This document shows positions 26,008 through 34,635 of a stretch of DNA of 64,000 nt, piece after piece. The notes under the pieces are model-generated. The model was not told where the DNA came from. It did no database searches and saw only the letters and a program-made list of their open reading frames with translations. The stretch's first letter is position 1; every line of letters begins with the position of its first letter. The stretch lies in NCBI GenBank assembly GCA_016721315.1, contig JADKIL010000002.1, positions 186,001-250,000 of the forward strand. The letters are read 5' to 3'. Source of the DNA: Candidatus Villigracilis vicinus. Its GTDB lineage: Bacteria > Chloroflexota > Anaerolineae > Anaerolineales > Villigracilaceae. The position numbers and the translations under genes were made by a program.

Positions 26008-26532
26008 ATGGCAGACGAATTATTGGACGTAGTAAATGACAACGATGAAGTGACCGGGCAAGAAATGCGTTCGGTCGTTCATCAACAAGGGTTACAGCAC
26101 CGTGGTGTGCATGTCTTTCTATTTAATGAGCAGGGTGAAATGCTCATCCAAAAACGCAGCGCCGACCGGGCAAATTCACCGTCCTTGTTGGATTGCTCGG
26201 TATCGGAACATGTCAAAGCCGGAGAAAGTTATCTCGAAGCGGCGATGCGCGGTTTAAAGGAAGAGATGGGCGTGGAAGGCGTGAAACTCACCTTACGCGG
26301 AAAGATCCAAATGGAGTACGGTTTCAACGATAATGAGATCAGTGAGATTTACGAAGGCAGCTTAAACGGGCTATCTGTGCAGTTTGATCCGGGGGAAATT
26401 GCTGAAGTCAACTTCATGAGTCTGGACGATATTCGGACCAGCATTATCAGGGATAAAGAGCAATATTGCTACTGGTTCATTGAGCTGATGAATTGGTATT
26501 TTGGACAACCAGCACGTTTAAAAGCGCTGTAA
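26008..26532 (+). CDS. NUDIX hydrolase-like protein (isopentenyl-diphosphate isomerase-like group)
   Basis: 174 residues; begins ELLDVVNDNDEVTGQEMRS, the usual start of the IDI-like/YfcD NUDIX group. HRGVHVFLFNEQGEMLIQKRS and the NUDIX helix AGESYLEAAMRGLKEEMGV (~residues 72-90) follow. The helix keeps the EE pair that binds metal, but the canonical RE is RG and the first Gly is Glu, so the box is somewhat degenerate. The reaction is unknown; the group includes diphosphate hydrolases of unclear substrate. It lies 48 nt after the fused oxidoreductase, separated by a repeat remnant, with a weak ribosome-binding site. Confidence 0.82.
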   Translation: MADELLDVVNDNDEVTGQEMRSVVHQQGLQHRGVHVFLFNEQGEMLIQKRSADRANSPSLLDCSVSEHVKAGESYLEAAMRGLKEEMGVEGVKLTLRGKIQMEYGFNDNEISEIYEGSLNGLSVQFDPGEIAEVNFMSLDDIRTSIIRDKEQYCYWFIELMNWYFGQPARLKAL

Positions 26533-26679
26533 AGCGTCATTTTGGGAGGATTTCAGGTGGAATTATGCACAATGGGCAGGGTTGAGCCGGGGTTAAAGAG
26601 TGGCGGGGAAAAATCCGCACAACTTTTCGAAAGACCAGGCGTATATCCTCCTTAGGTAAGTTTTTTCAAAGGAGCAACT

Positions 26680-27999
26680 ATGAAAACAATTCAAAGAATT
26701 TTGGCAATTTTCACCCTTGCCGCCATACTCTCGTTGACCATCGTCACACCCGCCCTGGCATTTGATGGGCGTGCAGGGGATGTGATCGTGATCAAAACAG
26801 ATGAAGTGATCAATGATGACCTGTATGTGACTGCCGATGAATTCACTCTGGACGGAACCATTAAAGGCGACCTAGTCGTATTCGGTTCCTATATTGTCAT
26901 TAACGGTACAGTGGAAGGCGACCTGATTGCAGCGGGAAACACCATTGTCATTACAGGGACAGTGAAAGACGACGCCCGCATTGCTGGTGCGGCGCTGCAA
27001 CTGGACGAAAAAGCTGTCATTGGCGGAGATCTTGTCTCAGCAGGCGCAAGCTTGGAAGTCAAAGATGGCAGCACAGTTGGGAATGATGTGGTCTTTGCAG
27101 GAGCTCAAGGCTTGCTGGCTGGCTCGATCGAACGCAATCTGATGGTCGGTGCAGGCGCACTGGAATTACGCGGCGAGGTTGGCGGAAATGTCCAAGCTGA
27201 AGTCGGTGAAGCGGAAGAAGGCTCCCCTTCCCCATCAATGTACATGGGTGACACCAAAGTATCGATCCCGAACGTTAAACCAGGGTTGACAGTTGCCGAT
27301 AGTGCAAAAATCAAAGGTGACTTCACTTATACCCAGTCTGCAGATATCGACTTGCCCAGCTCTGTGGTTGATGGAAAGGTAACCCGAAACGAACCTGCCG
27401 TGGACGAAGAGAATATACCAACTCCTCCCACTGCAGGCGAAACTGCGTTGACCTGGGTCTTTGATCTACTCCGAAAGATTGTAACCCTTGCCATCTTTGG
27501 GCTTCTGCTGGTCTGGCTTGCACCAGCTTTCTTGAAAGGCCTGTCTGAAAAACTTCAGGCTCAGCCGGTGCCAAGTTTTGGATGGGGCGTGGTCGCTTAT
27601 GCAGCCTTCTTCTTTGCGTTATTGCTGATCGTAGTAGCAATGACCGTGGGCGGCATTCTCTTCGGGATCATTTCTCTCGGCGGTATAACAGCTACCATCA
27701 TCTGGGTTGGTATCCTCGCCTTGTTTGCCCTAACCCTCGGGTTCGTGCTATTCACCGGTTTCGGAGCGCAAGCCCTGGTGGCATGGATGAGCGGCAAATG
27801 GATCCTGGGCCGCTTCAACCCGGCGCTTGCGGAACACAAGGTATGGCCAATGCTGCTCGGTGTAGTGATCGTTGGTTTATTGGTCAAACTGCCGTTCGTG
27901 GGCTGGCTTATCGGTTTCCTCATCATGTTCTTTGGGCTGGGTGCGCTCTGGCTCTGGAGTCGTGAGTTGACAAAGAAGCCTGTTGTTAGTGAAGCATAA
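26680..27999 (+). CDS. Polymer-forming (bactofilin-like beta-helix) membrane protein
   Basis: 439 residues. A cleavable signal peptide (first ~28) is followed by a right-handed beta-helix of short repeats such as GTIKGDLVVFGSYIVINGTV and GTVKDDARIAGAALQL (residues ~40-180). An acidic, Pro-containing linker (~185-255) leads to four or five membrane helices at the C-terminus (residues ~265-430). The exported beta-helix plus membrane domain matches the 'polymer-forming cytoskeletal' proteins widely found in Chloroflexota and Firmicutes. AAAGGAG precedes the ATG. It is a single-gene unit followed by a strong terminator. Its function is likely envelope organisation, by analogy only. Confidence 0.85.
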   Translation: MKTIQRILAIFTLAAILSLTIVTPALAFDGRAGDVIVIKTDEVINDDLYVTADEFTLDGTIKGDLVVFGSYIVINGTVEGDLIAAGNTIVITGTVKDDARIAGAALQLDEKAVIGGDLVSAGASLEVKDGSTVGNDVVFAGAQGLLAGSIERNLMVGAGALELRGEVGGNVQAEVGEAEEGSPSPSMYMGDTKVSIPNVKPGLTVADSAKIKGDFTYTQSADIDLPSSVVDGKVTRNEPAVDEENIPTPPTAGETALTWVFDLLRKIVTLAIFGLLLVWLAPAFLKGLSEKLQAQPVPSFGWGVVAYAAFFFALLLIVVAMTVGGILFGIISLGGITATIIWVGILALFALTLGFVLFTGFGAQALVAWMSGKWILGRFNPALAEHKVWPMLLGVVIVGLLVKLPFVGWLIGFLIMFFGLGALWLWSRELTKKPVVSEA

Positions 28000-28013
28000 A
28001 AAGTCTGGTTAGT

Positions 28014-28048
28014 AAACAGCCGACGGGAATGTATACCGTCGGCTGTTT
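28014..28048. terminator. Bidirectional terminator between convergent genes
   Basis: Arms 28014-28026 and 28036-28048 (13 bp) with AAA and TTT at the outer ends serve both the beta-helix gene and the convergent lipoprotein gene. Confidence 0.85.
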
Positions 28049-28070
28049 GATTTAATGATACGAACTCAGT

Positions 28071-28766
28071 TTATGGACAATTCTTATAGTAATCTACGAA
28101 CCGTTCGATCTTTTGGGTTCGGTCCACTACACCGCCGCCTTTGTTTACGCCGACAAATTGGAAGTCGATCACGGCATGATCCAAAACGCGCCAGTCGTCA
28201 ATGATATCAGTGGCTTTGAAGGTGATAAAGAAGGTACCCTTGCCGTCCGTATCCATGTTCCCGACCAGATACCAATCTGACAGGCGGAAGTAAGTCGGTG
28301 CCTCCACCACCCGATAGAACATTTCAGCACGGGTCACATCCGGGTGCAAGGCTTTCATCGAAATATTGAACTCACGCGGATAACAATTCAGGGTAATACG
28401 ATTGCTGGTAAAGGCAATATCCACGAAAACACCTTTGCCAAGAATGTTATCAATATTAACCGGAATAAGGTCCGATGCAGGCGCAGAGGTATTTGATGAA
28501 CCCGCAGTGGGCGGTGCAGAAGTAGGCGGAATGGCGGTGGGAGGAACTGCCGTTGGCGGAAGTGCGGTGGCTGTTTCAGTTGGAAGCGGCGTATTGGTCG
28601 GTCCCTGAGTCGGAAGCGAGATCGCAGTCGGTGGAGCCGCTTGGGTGGTAGCCACCACCACCACGGTTTGCACGATCGGCGTTGGGGGTTCTAGTTGCTG
28701 GGCAGGCTGTGCAGTGCCGCAAGCTGCCAACACAAAGGCAAGAATGATAAACAGTGTTTTTCTCAT
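28071..28766 (-). CDS. Lipoprotein with Pro/Thr-rich linker
   Basis: 231 residues. Signal MRKTLFIILAFVLAACG has its lipobox Cys at residue 16. Residues ~20-95 are almost entirely Pro, Thr, Ala and Val repeats (PPTA, PLPTETA), a flexible spacer. The folded part (~100-231) has no family I can name; it contains two Cys (NCYPREF and the C-terminal NCP) that could form a disulphide. AGGAG precedes the ATG. It is a monocistronic surface protein convergent with the beta-helix protein. No function assigned. Confidence 0.85.
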   Translation of the reverse strand: MRKTLFIILAFVLAACGTAQPAQQLEPPTPIVQTVVVVATTQAAPPTAISLPTQGPTNTPLPTETATALPPTAVPPTAIPPTSAPPTAGSSNTSAPASDLIPVNIDNILGKGVFVDIAFTSNRITLNCYPREFNISMKALHPDVTRAEMFYRVVEAPTYFRLSDWYLVGNMDTDGKGTFFITFKATDIIDDWRVLDHAVIDFQFVGVNKGGGVVDRTQKIERFVDYYKNCP

Positions 28767-28990
28767 GTCATACTCCTATGCTAATTTGATTTCATTCTAT
28801 GCCCAAGCCTCCAATGATGAGTTGACCCCTTGGGGCTATTTTACTGAGACAGTTCTTATCAAATCTGTAAGAAACAAGCCTAGCCCCTTCATTAGATGAA
28901 GCGATTGGCACAGGCAAATATGTTCAAAAAAATAAAATAAGAAAAAACCTCTCCAACCTCGCGACCCTGAAACTGACTTTTCTTATCAGG

Positions 28991-28996
28991 TATAAT
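28991..28996 (+). promoter_or_regulatory. -10 box of the radical SAM operon, 7 nt from the start codon
   Basis: A perfect TATAAT ends 7 nt before the ATG at 29004, with no ribosome-binding site between. A weak CTGAAA lies 18 nt upstream. A leaderless transcript is expected. Confidence 0.65.
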
Positions 28997-29003
28997 CGGC
29001 GAC

Positions 29004-30920
29004 ATGTTTACTCCAGAACAAATCGAAGCCAAACTTGAGAGAATCCTTTTAAAGGTTGAAAGACCCGGACGCTACGTTGGCGGTGAACTGAATGCCACCG
29101 TCAAAAACTGGGAAGCGGCGAAAACCCGCGTGGCTTTCGTCTTCCCCGATATTTACGACATCGGTGTTTCCAACGTTGGTTTAAAGATCCTGTACGATCA
29201 GGTTAATCAACGCGATGATGCGCTTGCCGAGCGTGCCTACTCGCCGTGGCTGGATATGGAAGCATTGATGCGTGAGCATGGCATACCGCTCTATGCGCTC
29301 GAATCAAAACGACCTTTAGCCAGTTTCGACCTCATCGGCTTTTCCCTCCCTTACGAAACACTCTACACCAACGCTCTCAACATCCTAGACCTCGCGGGCA
29401 TCCCCGTCCGCACAGCAGAACGCGACGACTCGCACCCCATCGTCATTGCCGGTGGACATTCCGCCACCAACCCCGAACCGATGCATGCCTTTATCGACGC
29501 ATTTGTGATCGGCGAAGGTGAAGAGGTTATCCACGACATCATCAACTCGCTGCAAAAGACTCAAGGCATGCCCCGCATAGAGCGCCTGCGCGAACTTGTG
29601 CTCATTTCCGGAGTATATGTACCTCGTTTTTATGAAACCACCTATATGGATGATGGCACTGTCGCCACAACCGAGCCTATCATCGCCGAAGCTCCAAAAC
29701 TGATCCACAAACGCATCGTTGCCAAATTGCCGCCGCCACCCACCAAGTTCATCGTCCCGAACATTGACGTGGTTCACAACCGCGTCTCAGTCGAGATCAT
29801 GCGTGGATGCACCCGCGGTTGTCGCTTCTGCCAGGCAGGCATGATCACCCGCCCCGTCCGCGAACGAAGCGTGGAAGAGGTCGTGGATGCCGCTGACGCG
29901 GCGATCCGTTCCACGGGTTTCGAAGAACTGGCACTCATGTCGCTTTCCTCTTCTGATTACACCTACATCAAAGACCTCGTAGATGCCATCAGCAAACGCT
30001 TTGAAGGACGTAAGCTGACCGTTTCATTGCCCTCCCTGCGTATTGAGTCTGTCTCTGTGGATCTGATGGAAAAGCTCAAACAGCATCGCTCCGGCGGGTT
30101 CACCCTTGCCCCCGAAGCCGCCAGCGAACGGATGCGCCGCATCATCAATAAATTCATCCCTGATGAAGAGATCATCAAGACTACCAATGAAATTTACAGT
30201 CGCGGCTGGACGACCATCAAACTGTACTTCATGATCGGTCATCCCAGCGAAACACTGGAAGACGTGCAAGCCATTGCCGACCTGTGCAAACGTGTGATTG
30301 CCGAAGGGCGCAAAGTAGCAGGCTGGAAGGTAAAACTCAACGCAGGCGTCAGCACTTTTGTACCCAAACCGCAGACACCTTTCCAATGGGTCTCCTGCGA
30401 TACCCGAGACAACATCCTTGAAAAACAGGCGTTACTCAAACGCCAATTGATGAAGGATAAAAATATAAAACTAAGCTGGACCAAACCAGACGACACCTTA
30501 GTAGAAGCCTGGCTCTCCCGCGGTGATCGCCGCATGGCGGAGGTCATTTACAGTGCATGGAAGAAAGGTGCGAAGTTCGACGCCTGGGATGAAGGACGCA
30601 AGTTCGATACCTGGATGGAAGCCTTCAATGAACTCGGCATCGACCCTGCTTTCTACACCTATCGCCAGCGCCGCACCGATGAAATATTCCCCTGGGAACA
30701 CATCACAGCCGCTGTTCGTAAGAATTTCCTTTTTCAAGATTTCCGCATGTCGCTCGAAGGACAGATCCGCGTGGACTGCCGCTTGAACTGCTTCGCCTGC
30801 GGCATCCTGCCGACCTTTGCCAACCTGCGCCGCGAAAACCCCGGAGAAGGCTGGAAGTGTCCCGAAGTGAAAAGCCCCGCGCAAAAATTAGACATCGAAT
30901 TACCGGTGGTCGGTGACTAA
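29004..30920 (+). CDS. B12-binding-domain radical SAM protein (TIGR03960-like)
   Basis: 638 residues. The N-terminal half has a cobalamin-binding-like Rossmann region (VAFVFPDIYDIGVSNVGLKILYDQ). The radical SAM core has the cluster motif RGCTRGCRFCQAG with Cys269, Cys273 and Cys276. A conserved GWTTIKLYFMIGHP and a Cys-rich C-terminal end (RVDCRLNCFACGIL) follow. These proteins pair with a DUF2344 partner, present here two genes downstream, a conserved neighbourhood in Chloroflexota, Firmicutes and Cyanobacteria near ribonuclease or ribosomal genes. The exact reaction is not established. The operon continues with a DinB-like gene and the DUF2344 gene. Confidence 0.93.
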   Translation: MFTPEQIEAKLERILLKVERPGRYVGGELNATVKNWEAAKTRVAFVFPDIYDIGVSNVGLKILYDQVNQRDDALAERAYSPWLDMEALMREHGIPLYALESKRPLASFDLIGFSLPYETLYTNALNILDLAGIPVRTAERDDSHPIVIAGGHSATNPEPMHAFIDAFVIGEGEEVIHDIINSLQKTQGMPRIERLRELVLISGVYVPRFYETTYMDDGTVATTEPIIAEAPKLIHKRIVAKLPPPPTKFIVPNIDVVHNRVSVEIMRGCTRGCRFCQAGMITRPVRERSVEEVVDAADAAIRSTGFEELALMSLSSSDYTYIKDLVDAISKRFEGRKLTVSLPSLRIESVSVDLMEKLKQHRSGGFTLAPEAASERMRRIINKFIPDEEIIKTTNEIYSRGWTTIKLYFMIGHPSETLEDVQAIADLCKRVIAEGRKVAGWKVKLNAGVSTFVPKPQTPFQWVSCDTRDNILEKQALLKRQLMKDKNIKLSWTKPDDTLVEAWLSRGDRRMAEVIYSAWKKGAKFDAWDEGRKFDTWMEAFNELGIDPAFYTYRQRRTDEIFPWEHITAAVRKNFLFQDFRMSLEGQIRVDCRLNCFACGILPTFANLRRENPGEGWKCPEVKSPAQKLDIELPVVGD

Positions 30921-30965
30921 AAAACTTGAAGTCGCAAGTGGAACTTCTGGATTCCTTTTTATTCG

Positions 30966-31490
30966 ATGAACAAGATACTCCTCCTGGAACGCCTGCAAGA
31001 TGAACGCGACCGGTTCGAACTTCTCCTGAACCGCATCGGTTTTACGCGTCAGTTGACCATGCGCGGCGTCATCGGCGGCTTGACGGTGAAAGACTTGCTG
31101 GCAGAGGTACTTACCCACGAACAGTTCATCGCTGACCGGCTAAGCGAGATCCTGCATGGGGAGACCTATGCGCCTTCTGCTTCGTTTACGGCGTTGGAAA
31201 ATTTTCAGCGGGAATACAACTACCCAGATTACGAATCATCCCTGCTTGAAAAAGATAAATTTCACCCGCTCATCCTCGACCTGTATAAAAATATTGAATT
31301 CGATGAGATCGCCTCACAGGAACTTGCCGTATATACCAGCATCCTTGAATCCATCGATAAACTCACCCATCACCAATGCCTCGACCATGATCTCTATCAT
31401 CGCATTGCGGAACATACCTATCGTCCGTACCGCCGCACCAGCACTGCGATCCATCAGTGGTTGAAGCGCATTGCCAGCGAGCTAAAATAA
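30966..31490 (+). CDS. DinB-superfamily (ClbS/DfsB-like) four-helix protein
   Basis: 174 residues, all helical. It begins NKILLLERLQDERDRFELLLNRIG and contains GLTVKDLLAEVLTHEQF, the first metal-site helix of ClbS/DUF1706 proteins, and HQCLDHDLYHRIAEHTYRPYRRT near the end, with further His residues. ClbS-like proteins include a cyclopropane hydrolase that protects DNA from colibactin; most relatives have no known role. It is inserted between the radical SAM gene (45 nt) and the DUF2344 gene (2 nt), so it is cotranscribed. No clear ribosome-binding site. Confidence 0.72.
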   Translation: MNKILLLERLQDERDRFELLLNRIGFTRQLTMRGVIGGLTVKDLLAEVLTHEQFIADRLSEILHGETYAPSASFTALENFQREYNYPDYESSLLEKDKFHPLILDLYKNIEFDEIASQELAVYTSILESIDKLTHHQCLDHDLYHRIAEHTYRPYRRTSTAIHQWLKRIASELK

Positions 31491-31492
31491 TC

Positions 31493-32122
31493 ATGCGAGT
31501 TCGAATCACCTTTACAAAACAAAACGCCTTACGCTACATTGGTCACCTTGACCTGCACCGCCTGTGGGAACGCGCCATGCGCCGTGCCAGCCTGCCCATT
31601 TCCTATTCACAGGGATTTCATCCCCAGCCTAAGATCAGTCTCGCCGCCGCCTTGCCGCTGGGATTTTCCTCGCGCAATGAGGTTTTGGATGTGCGCCTGA
31701 ACGAAGATGTGGCAGTTGAGGATATTTCCAACCGCCTCAAAGATAATCTTCCACCAGATATTCAGGTATTGAACATTGAAAGCGTCAATGAACGCCTGCC
31801 TGCATTGCAAACGCTGGTTTTATCAGCCGCGTATGATGTTCATTTAACAGAACCCGTCGAAGGGTCCGAGTTGAAGCGCAGGGTCGAAGAACTGATGAAT
31901 GCCGAATCCATCATCCGTGAGCGGCGTAACAAGTCCTATGACCTGCGTCCGTTAGTTGAAATGTTAAGTATCATCACGCAGGCAGATGGTATTGCCTGGT
32001 TAAAGATGACTCTCGCCGCTCGTGAAGGTGCAACAGGCAGACCCGAAGAAGTCTTATTGGCACTCGGCATCGAGCCGGAAACTGCACGCGTAGAACGGAC
32101 GCGTTTGATTTTTCAGGAGTAA
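31493..32122 (+). CDS. DUF2344 protein (TIGR03936-like), radical SAM partner
   Basis: 209 residues, starting MRVRITFTKQNALRYIGHLD, the family's usual opening (growth in a KxxxLRYIGHLD motif). ISYSQGFHPQPKISLAAALPLG is the most conserved central segment, here at residues ~38-58. I chose the ATG at 31493, two nt after the upstream stop, because the family motif starts immediately. In many bacteria this domain is fused to the C-terminus of the TIGR03960 radical SAM protein; here it is separate, with a DinB-like gene between. It probably works with that enzyme. Confidence 0.92.
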   Translation: MRVRITFTKQNALRYIGHLDLHRLWERAMRRASLPISYSQGFHPQPKISLAAALPLGFSSRNEVLDVRLNEDVAVEDISNRLKDNLPPDIQVLNIESVNERLPALQTLVLSAAYDVHLTEPVEGSELKRRVEELMNAESIIRERRNKSYDLRPLVEMLSIITQADGIAWLKMTLAAREGATGRPEEVLLALGIEPETARVERTRLIFQE

Positions 32123-32126
32123 ATTA

Positions 32127-32152
32127 CACCCCGCAGAAAATTCTGCGGGGTG
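32127..32152. terminator. 12-bp hairpin after the radical SAM operon
   Basis: Arms 32127-32138 and 32141-32152 are perfectly complementary with a 2-nt centre, directly after the DUF2344 stop. No T-run follows, so termination may be partial. Confidence 0.6.
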
Positions 32153-32239
32153 CTGGTATATATACCAATCTCCTATGTTGGTTTTAGCAACTGCCCGGTA
32201 AAATAAGTCGGTTTTCAAACTTAACTGGAGGAGTATTCA

Positions 32240-33223
32240 ATGGCACTACTGGTTGCAATTCCACTTGCGTTCATTCCTGCATTCTTCTTTTCATGGTTCA
32301 TATATTGGCTTGACCGGTACGAGAAAGAACCGCGTTGGTTGCTTTTCCTGACTTTCGCTTGGGGCGGTTTTGTTGCCATCATCGGCACACTGATCGTCGC
32401 CTCTATTTTTGAGGTCGGTTTCAGCTTTGTTCTTCAAGATGCTATCCTTGAAGATATTGCAGGCGGTTCGATCACCGCTCCCTTGGTGGAAGAATTCTGG
32501 AAAGGTCTGGCTGTTTTTGCCGTATTTTTGATTTTCCGCAAGGAATTTGATTCCGTTCTGGATGGTATTATTTACGGTGGGATTGCCGGGCTTGGTTTCG
32601 CCGCCACCGAAAACGTCTTCTACTTCATGGGTCAATATGCAGATGCGGGTTGGGGTGGTATGTTCACCAACTTCGCCCTGCGTGTGGGTGTATTTGCCTG
32701 GGGGCATCCTTTCTACACTGCTTTTACCGGGCTCGGGTTTGCTGTTTCGCGCACGAACCGTAACATCCTGATAAAGCTTGCCGCGCCAATTGTGGGCTAT
32801 TTCCTGGCTGTATCTGCGCACGCCTTTCATAATACTGTTCTTGTTTTTGCAACCGGATTGGGCAGTATTGCGCTTATCATCCTGATCGAATGGGCCAGCT
32901 GGATCATGTTCCTCGGTTTCATTTTCTGGATGGTGAGACACGAACAGGGCTTGCTGAAAAAACACCTTGCGGAAGAAGTGGCAAACGGGCTGATCTCCGA
33001 AGCCCAATTCAAAACCGCAGTATCCTTCTTCCAATTCAGTGCGCGTATGTCTGCCATGAGCAGTGGTGTTTATCGCATCACAAATCACTTCTACCAATAC
33101 TTGGGTGAACTTGCTCACAAGAAGGAGCAGTTCGCAAAATTTGGTGATGAACGTGGTAATAGTGTCATAATAGAAAAATTAAGAGCAAATATTGCCAGCC
33201 TGGCTCCAAGGGCAAAAGCCTAA
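32240..33223 (+). CDS. PrsW-family intramembrane protease
   Basis: 327 residues with about eight membrane segments. The family signature appears in order: FIYWLDRYEKEP (residue ~20), the glutamate pair in PLVEEFWKG (~82), GLGFAATENVFYF (~120), the His in WGHPFYTAFTGLGF (~155) and HAFHNT (~195). These Glu and His residues form the metal site of the CAAX/PrsW protease superfamily; PrsW cleaves an anti-sigma factor in Bacillus. A cytoplasmic C-terminal extension (~245-327) is helical. GGAGGAG precedes the ATG. An anti-sigma gene exists at 56.4 kb, but no link is shown. Confidence 0.92.
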   Translation: MALLVAIPLAFIPAFFFSWFIYWLDRYEKEPRWLLFLTFAWGGFVAIIGTLIVASIFEVGFSFVLQDAILEDIAGGSITAPLVEEFWKGLAVFAVFLIFRKEFDSVLDGIIYGGIAGLGFAATENVFYFMGQYADAGWGGMFTNFALRVGVFAWGHPFYTAFTGLGFAVSRTNRNILIKLAAPIVGYFLAVSAHAFHNTVLVFATGLGSIALIILIEWASWIMFLGFIFWMVRHEQGLLKKHLAEEVANGLISEAQFKTAVSFFQFSARMSAMSSGVYRITNHFYQYLGELAHKKEQFAKFGDERGNSVIIEKLRANIASLAPRAKA

Positions 33224-33350
33224 AATTAAAGCGTGAAAAATACTCATAATAAAGAGCCTTGAATCACAAAGGTCTGATAAATGCCTTTGCAGTTCAAGGC
33301 TCTTTGATAAGCCTCTCCCAAGCATAGGCATGGTAAAATTCGCTTCGCTC

Positions 33351-33425
33351 GCCCCCATAGCTCAGTGGACAGAGCGACGGCCTCCGGAGCCGTAGAGTGC
33401 AGTTCGAGTCTGCATGGGGGTGCCA
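33351..33425 (+). tRNA. tRNA-Arg (anticodon CCG)
   Basis: Acceptor GCCCCCA (33351-33357) pairs with TGGGGGT (33415-33421, first pair G-U), followed by discriminator G and an encoded CCA. The D-arm is GCTC/GAGC. The anticodon stem ACGGC/GCCGT closes the loop CTCCGGA with anticodon CCG. The T-arm TGCAG/CTGCA holds the loop TTCGAGT. A TAAAAT box at 33334-33339 may be its -10. Confidence 0.95.
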
Positions 33426-33426
33426 G

Positions 33427-33454
33427 ACATCCACCATCAAGGTGGATGTTTTTA
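33427..33454 (+). terminator. Terminator of the tRNA-Arg gene
   Basis: Arms 33427-33435 and 33441-33449 (9 bp) are followed by a T-run, 1 nt after the tRNA CCA end. Confidence 0.9.
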
Positions 33455-33516
33455 TACCCTGATGGTACATTGGTCTTGGTACAGGACGCACTGGTAACAT
33501 TCATGGCTTTTTTGGA

Positions 33517-33522
33517 TACAAT
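33517..33522 (+). promoter_or_regulatory. -10-like box 6 nt before the SH3b lipoprotein start
   Basis: TACAAT ends 6 nt before the GTG at 33529, with no ribosome-binding site. A leaderless mRNA is possible; the -35 region is weak. Confidence 0.45.
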
Positions 33523-33528
33523 TATCAG

Positions 33529-34617
33529 GTGACCCATAAAAAGCTGATTCTCCTCATCGCGACCTCCATGCTCTTCAGCGGATGCGACACTGCGTCCACG
33601 CCCTCCTCGATTCCCACCACAGAATTCATCACAGCCACCCTGCCAGCCACTTCAATTCCATTCGCTACACAAACGGCGCTCCCCCCTACAACAGCACCCG
33701 CCATAGCACCCATCGCGGGTACTACAACCACAGAAGTCAATGTAAGGGTGGATACATCCACTGCCAGCACCTCGTTAGGGACGCTTCCCGCTTTTAGTCC
33801 TGTGCAGATCATAGGCAAGGATGGCAGCGGGATATGGTATCGCATCATCTACATTGGGACGGACTCAGGCTGGGTCCGTGCAGACTATGTCCAAGTGACC
33901 GATGTCACAGCGGAGATTCCAGTTTTGGGAGCAGAATCAGTCATTGGGTCTGGTGCGCGAGGCGTGGTTGTTAATGGGGTAAATGTCCGCAATGGTGCGG
34001 GGCGCGATTTTATGTCGCTCGGTCTGCTAAATCAGAACGATGTGGTATCGATCCTTGGAAAAGATTCTTCGGGCAACTGGGTGAAGATCGAGTATCCGGC
34101 TTCGCCAGACGGAGTAGGATGGGTAGCGGTGGAATTCCTACAGGTGGATAATCTTGAAGCCGTGCAAGTGATCGAGCCGACAAACCAACCGGTTGCAACC
34201 GTACCCACGGAAGTAGGTACGATACCAATGACGGCGGTTGTTTCTGTAATTGCAGCACCCAATGAGGGCGACTCAGCCGAGGTGCCGCTAGCTATATTCA
34301 CGCTATCGATACTTTCTGCACGGTCGGCGCAATTTACAGGGAAAGTTTCCACCTCCAGTGGAGATATCGAAGATTGGATTGCTTTTTCATCACAATATCC
34401 TGATGTTATCATTCAGATCACGTGTGACCCTGGCAGCATTCAATTAGAATTACAACGATCAGATGCCGAACCACTGACAAATGGACTCAATTGTGGAATC
34501 GGGCAACAGGTGCGTGTTATTGCAGATGAAGTTTATTTGTTGAGAATTTCGCCGCTATCTCCGGGTCAGAATATACAACCTGGTTATACGGTCAAGATCA
34601 AGTTGAATGAGCCATAA
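33529..34617 (+). CDS. Lipoprotein with two SH3b domains and a PPC-like C-terminal domain
   Basis: 362 residues from a GTG start. The lipobox is MLFSGC (Cys19). After a Thr/Pro-rich linker there are two bacterial SH3 domains: residues ~65-123 (TTEVNVRVDTSTASTSLGTL then SGWVRADYVQV) and ~143-204 (VNGVNVRNGAGRDFMSLGLL then VGWVAVEFLQV). A C-terminal beta domain (~250-362) with GDIEDWIAFSSQYPDV resembles pre-peptidase C-terminal domains. SH3b domains bind peptidoglycan or peptides, so this is likely an envelope-facing protein. It starts the operon of FecR, cyclase and lipoprotein genes, 18 nt before the FecR gene. Confidence 0.85.
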   Translation: MTHKKLILLIATSMLFSGCDTASTPSSIPTTEFITATLPATSIPFATQTALPPTTAPAIAPIAGTTTTEVNVRVDTSTASTSLGTLPAFSPVQIIGKDGSGIWYRIIYIGTDSGWVRADYVQVTDVTAEIPVLGAESVIGSGARGVVVNGVNVRNGAGRDFMSLGLLNQNDVVSILGKDSSGNWVKIEYPASPDGVGWVAVEFLQVDNLEAVQVIEPTNQPVATVPTEVGTIPMTAVVSVIAAPNEGDSAEVPLAIFTLSILSARSAQFTGKVSTSSGDIEDWIAFSSQYPDVIIQITCDPGSIQLELQRSDAEPLTNGLNCGIGQQVRVIADEVYLLRISPLSPGQNIQPGYTVKIKLNEP

Positions 34618-34635
34618 AAAACGGAGAGATAACCC

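Noticed and set aside
6380..26532. Genomic island of phage or transposon origin
   Set aside because: No integrase, transposase, attachment-site repeats or tRNA junction were seen, and codon use looks like that of the neighbours.
32120..32239. Second tRNA or small RNA near the 12-bp hairpin
   Set aside because: No cloverleaf can be formed; only the hairpin and the ribosome-binding site of the PrsW gene are visible.
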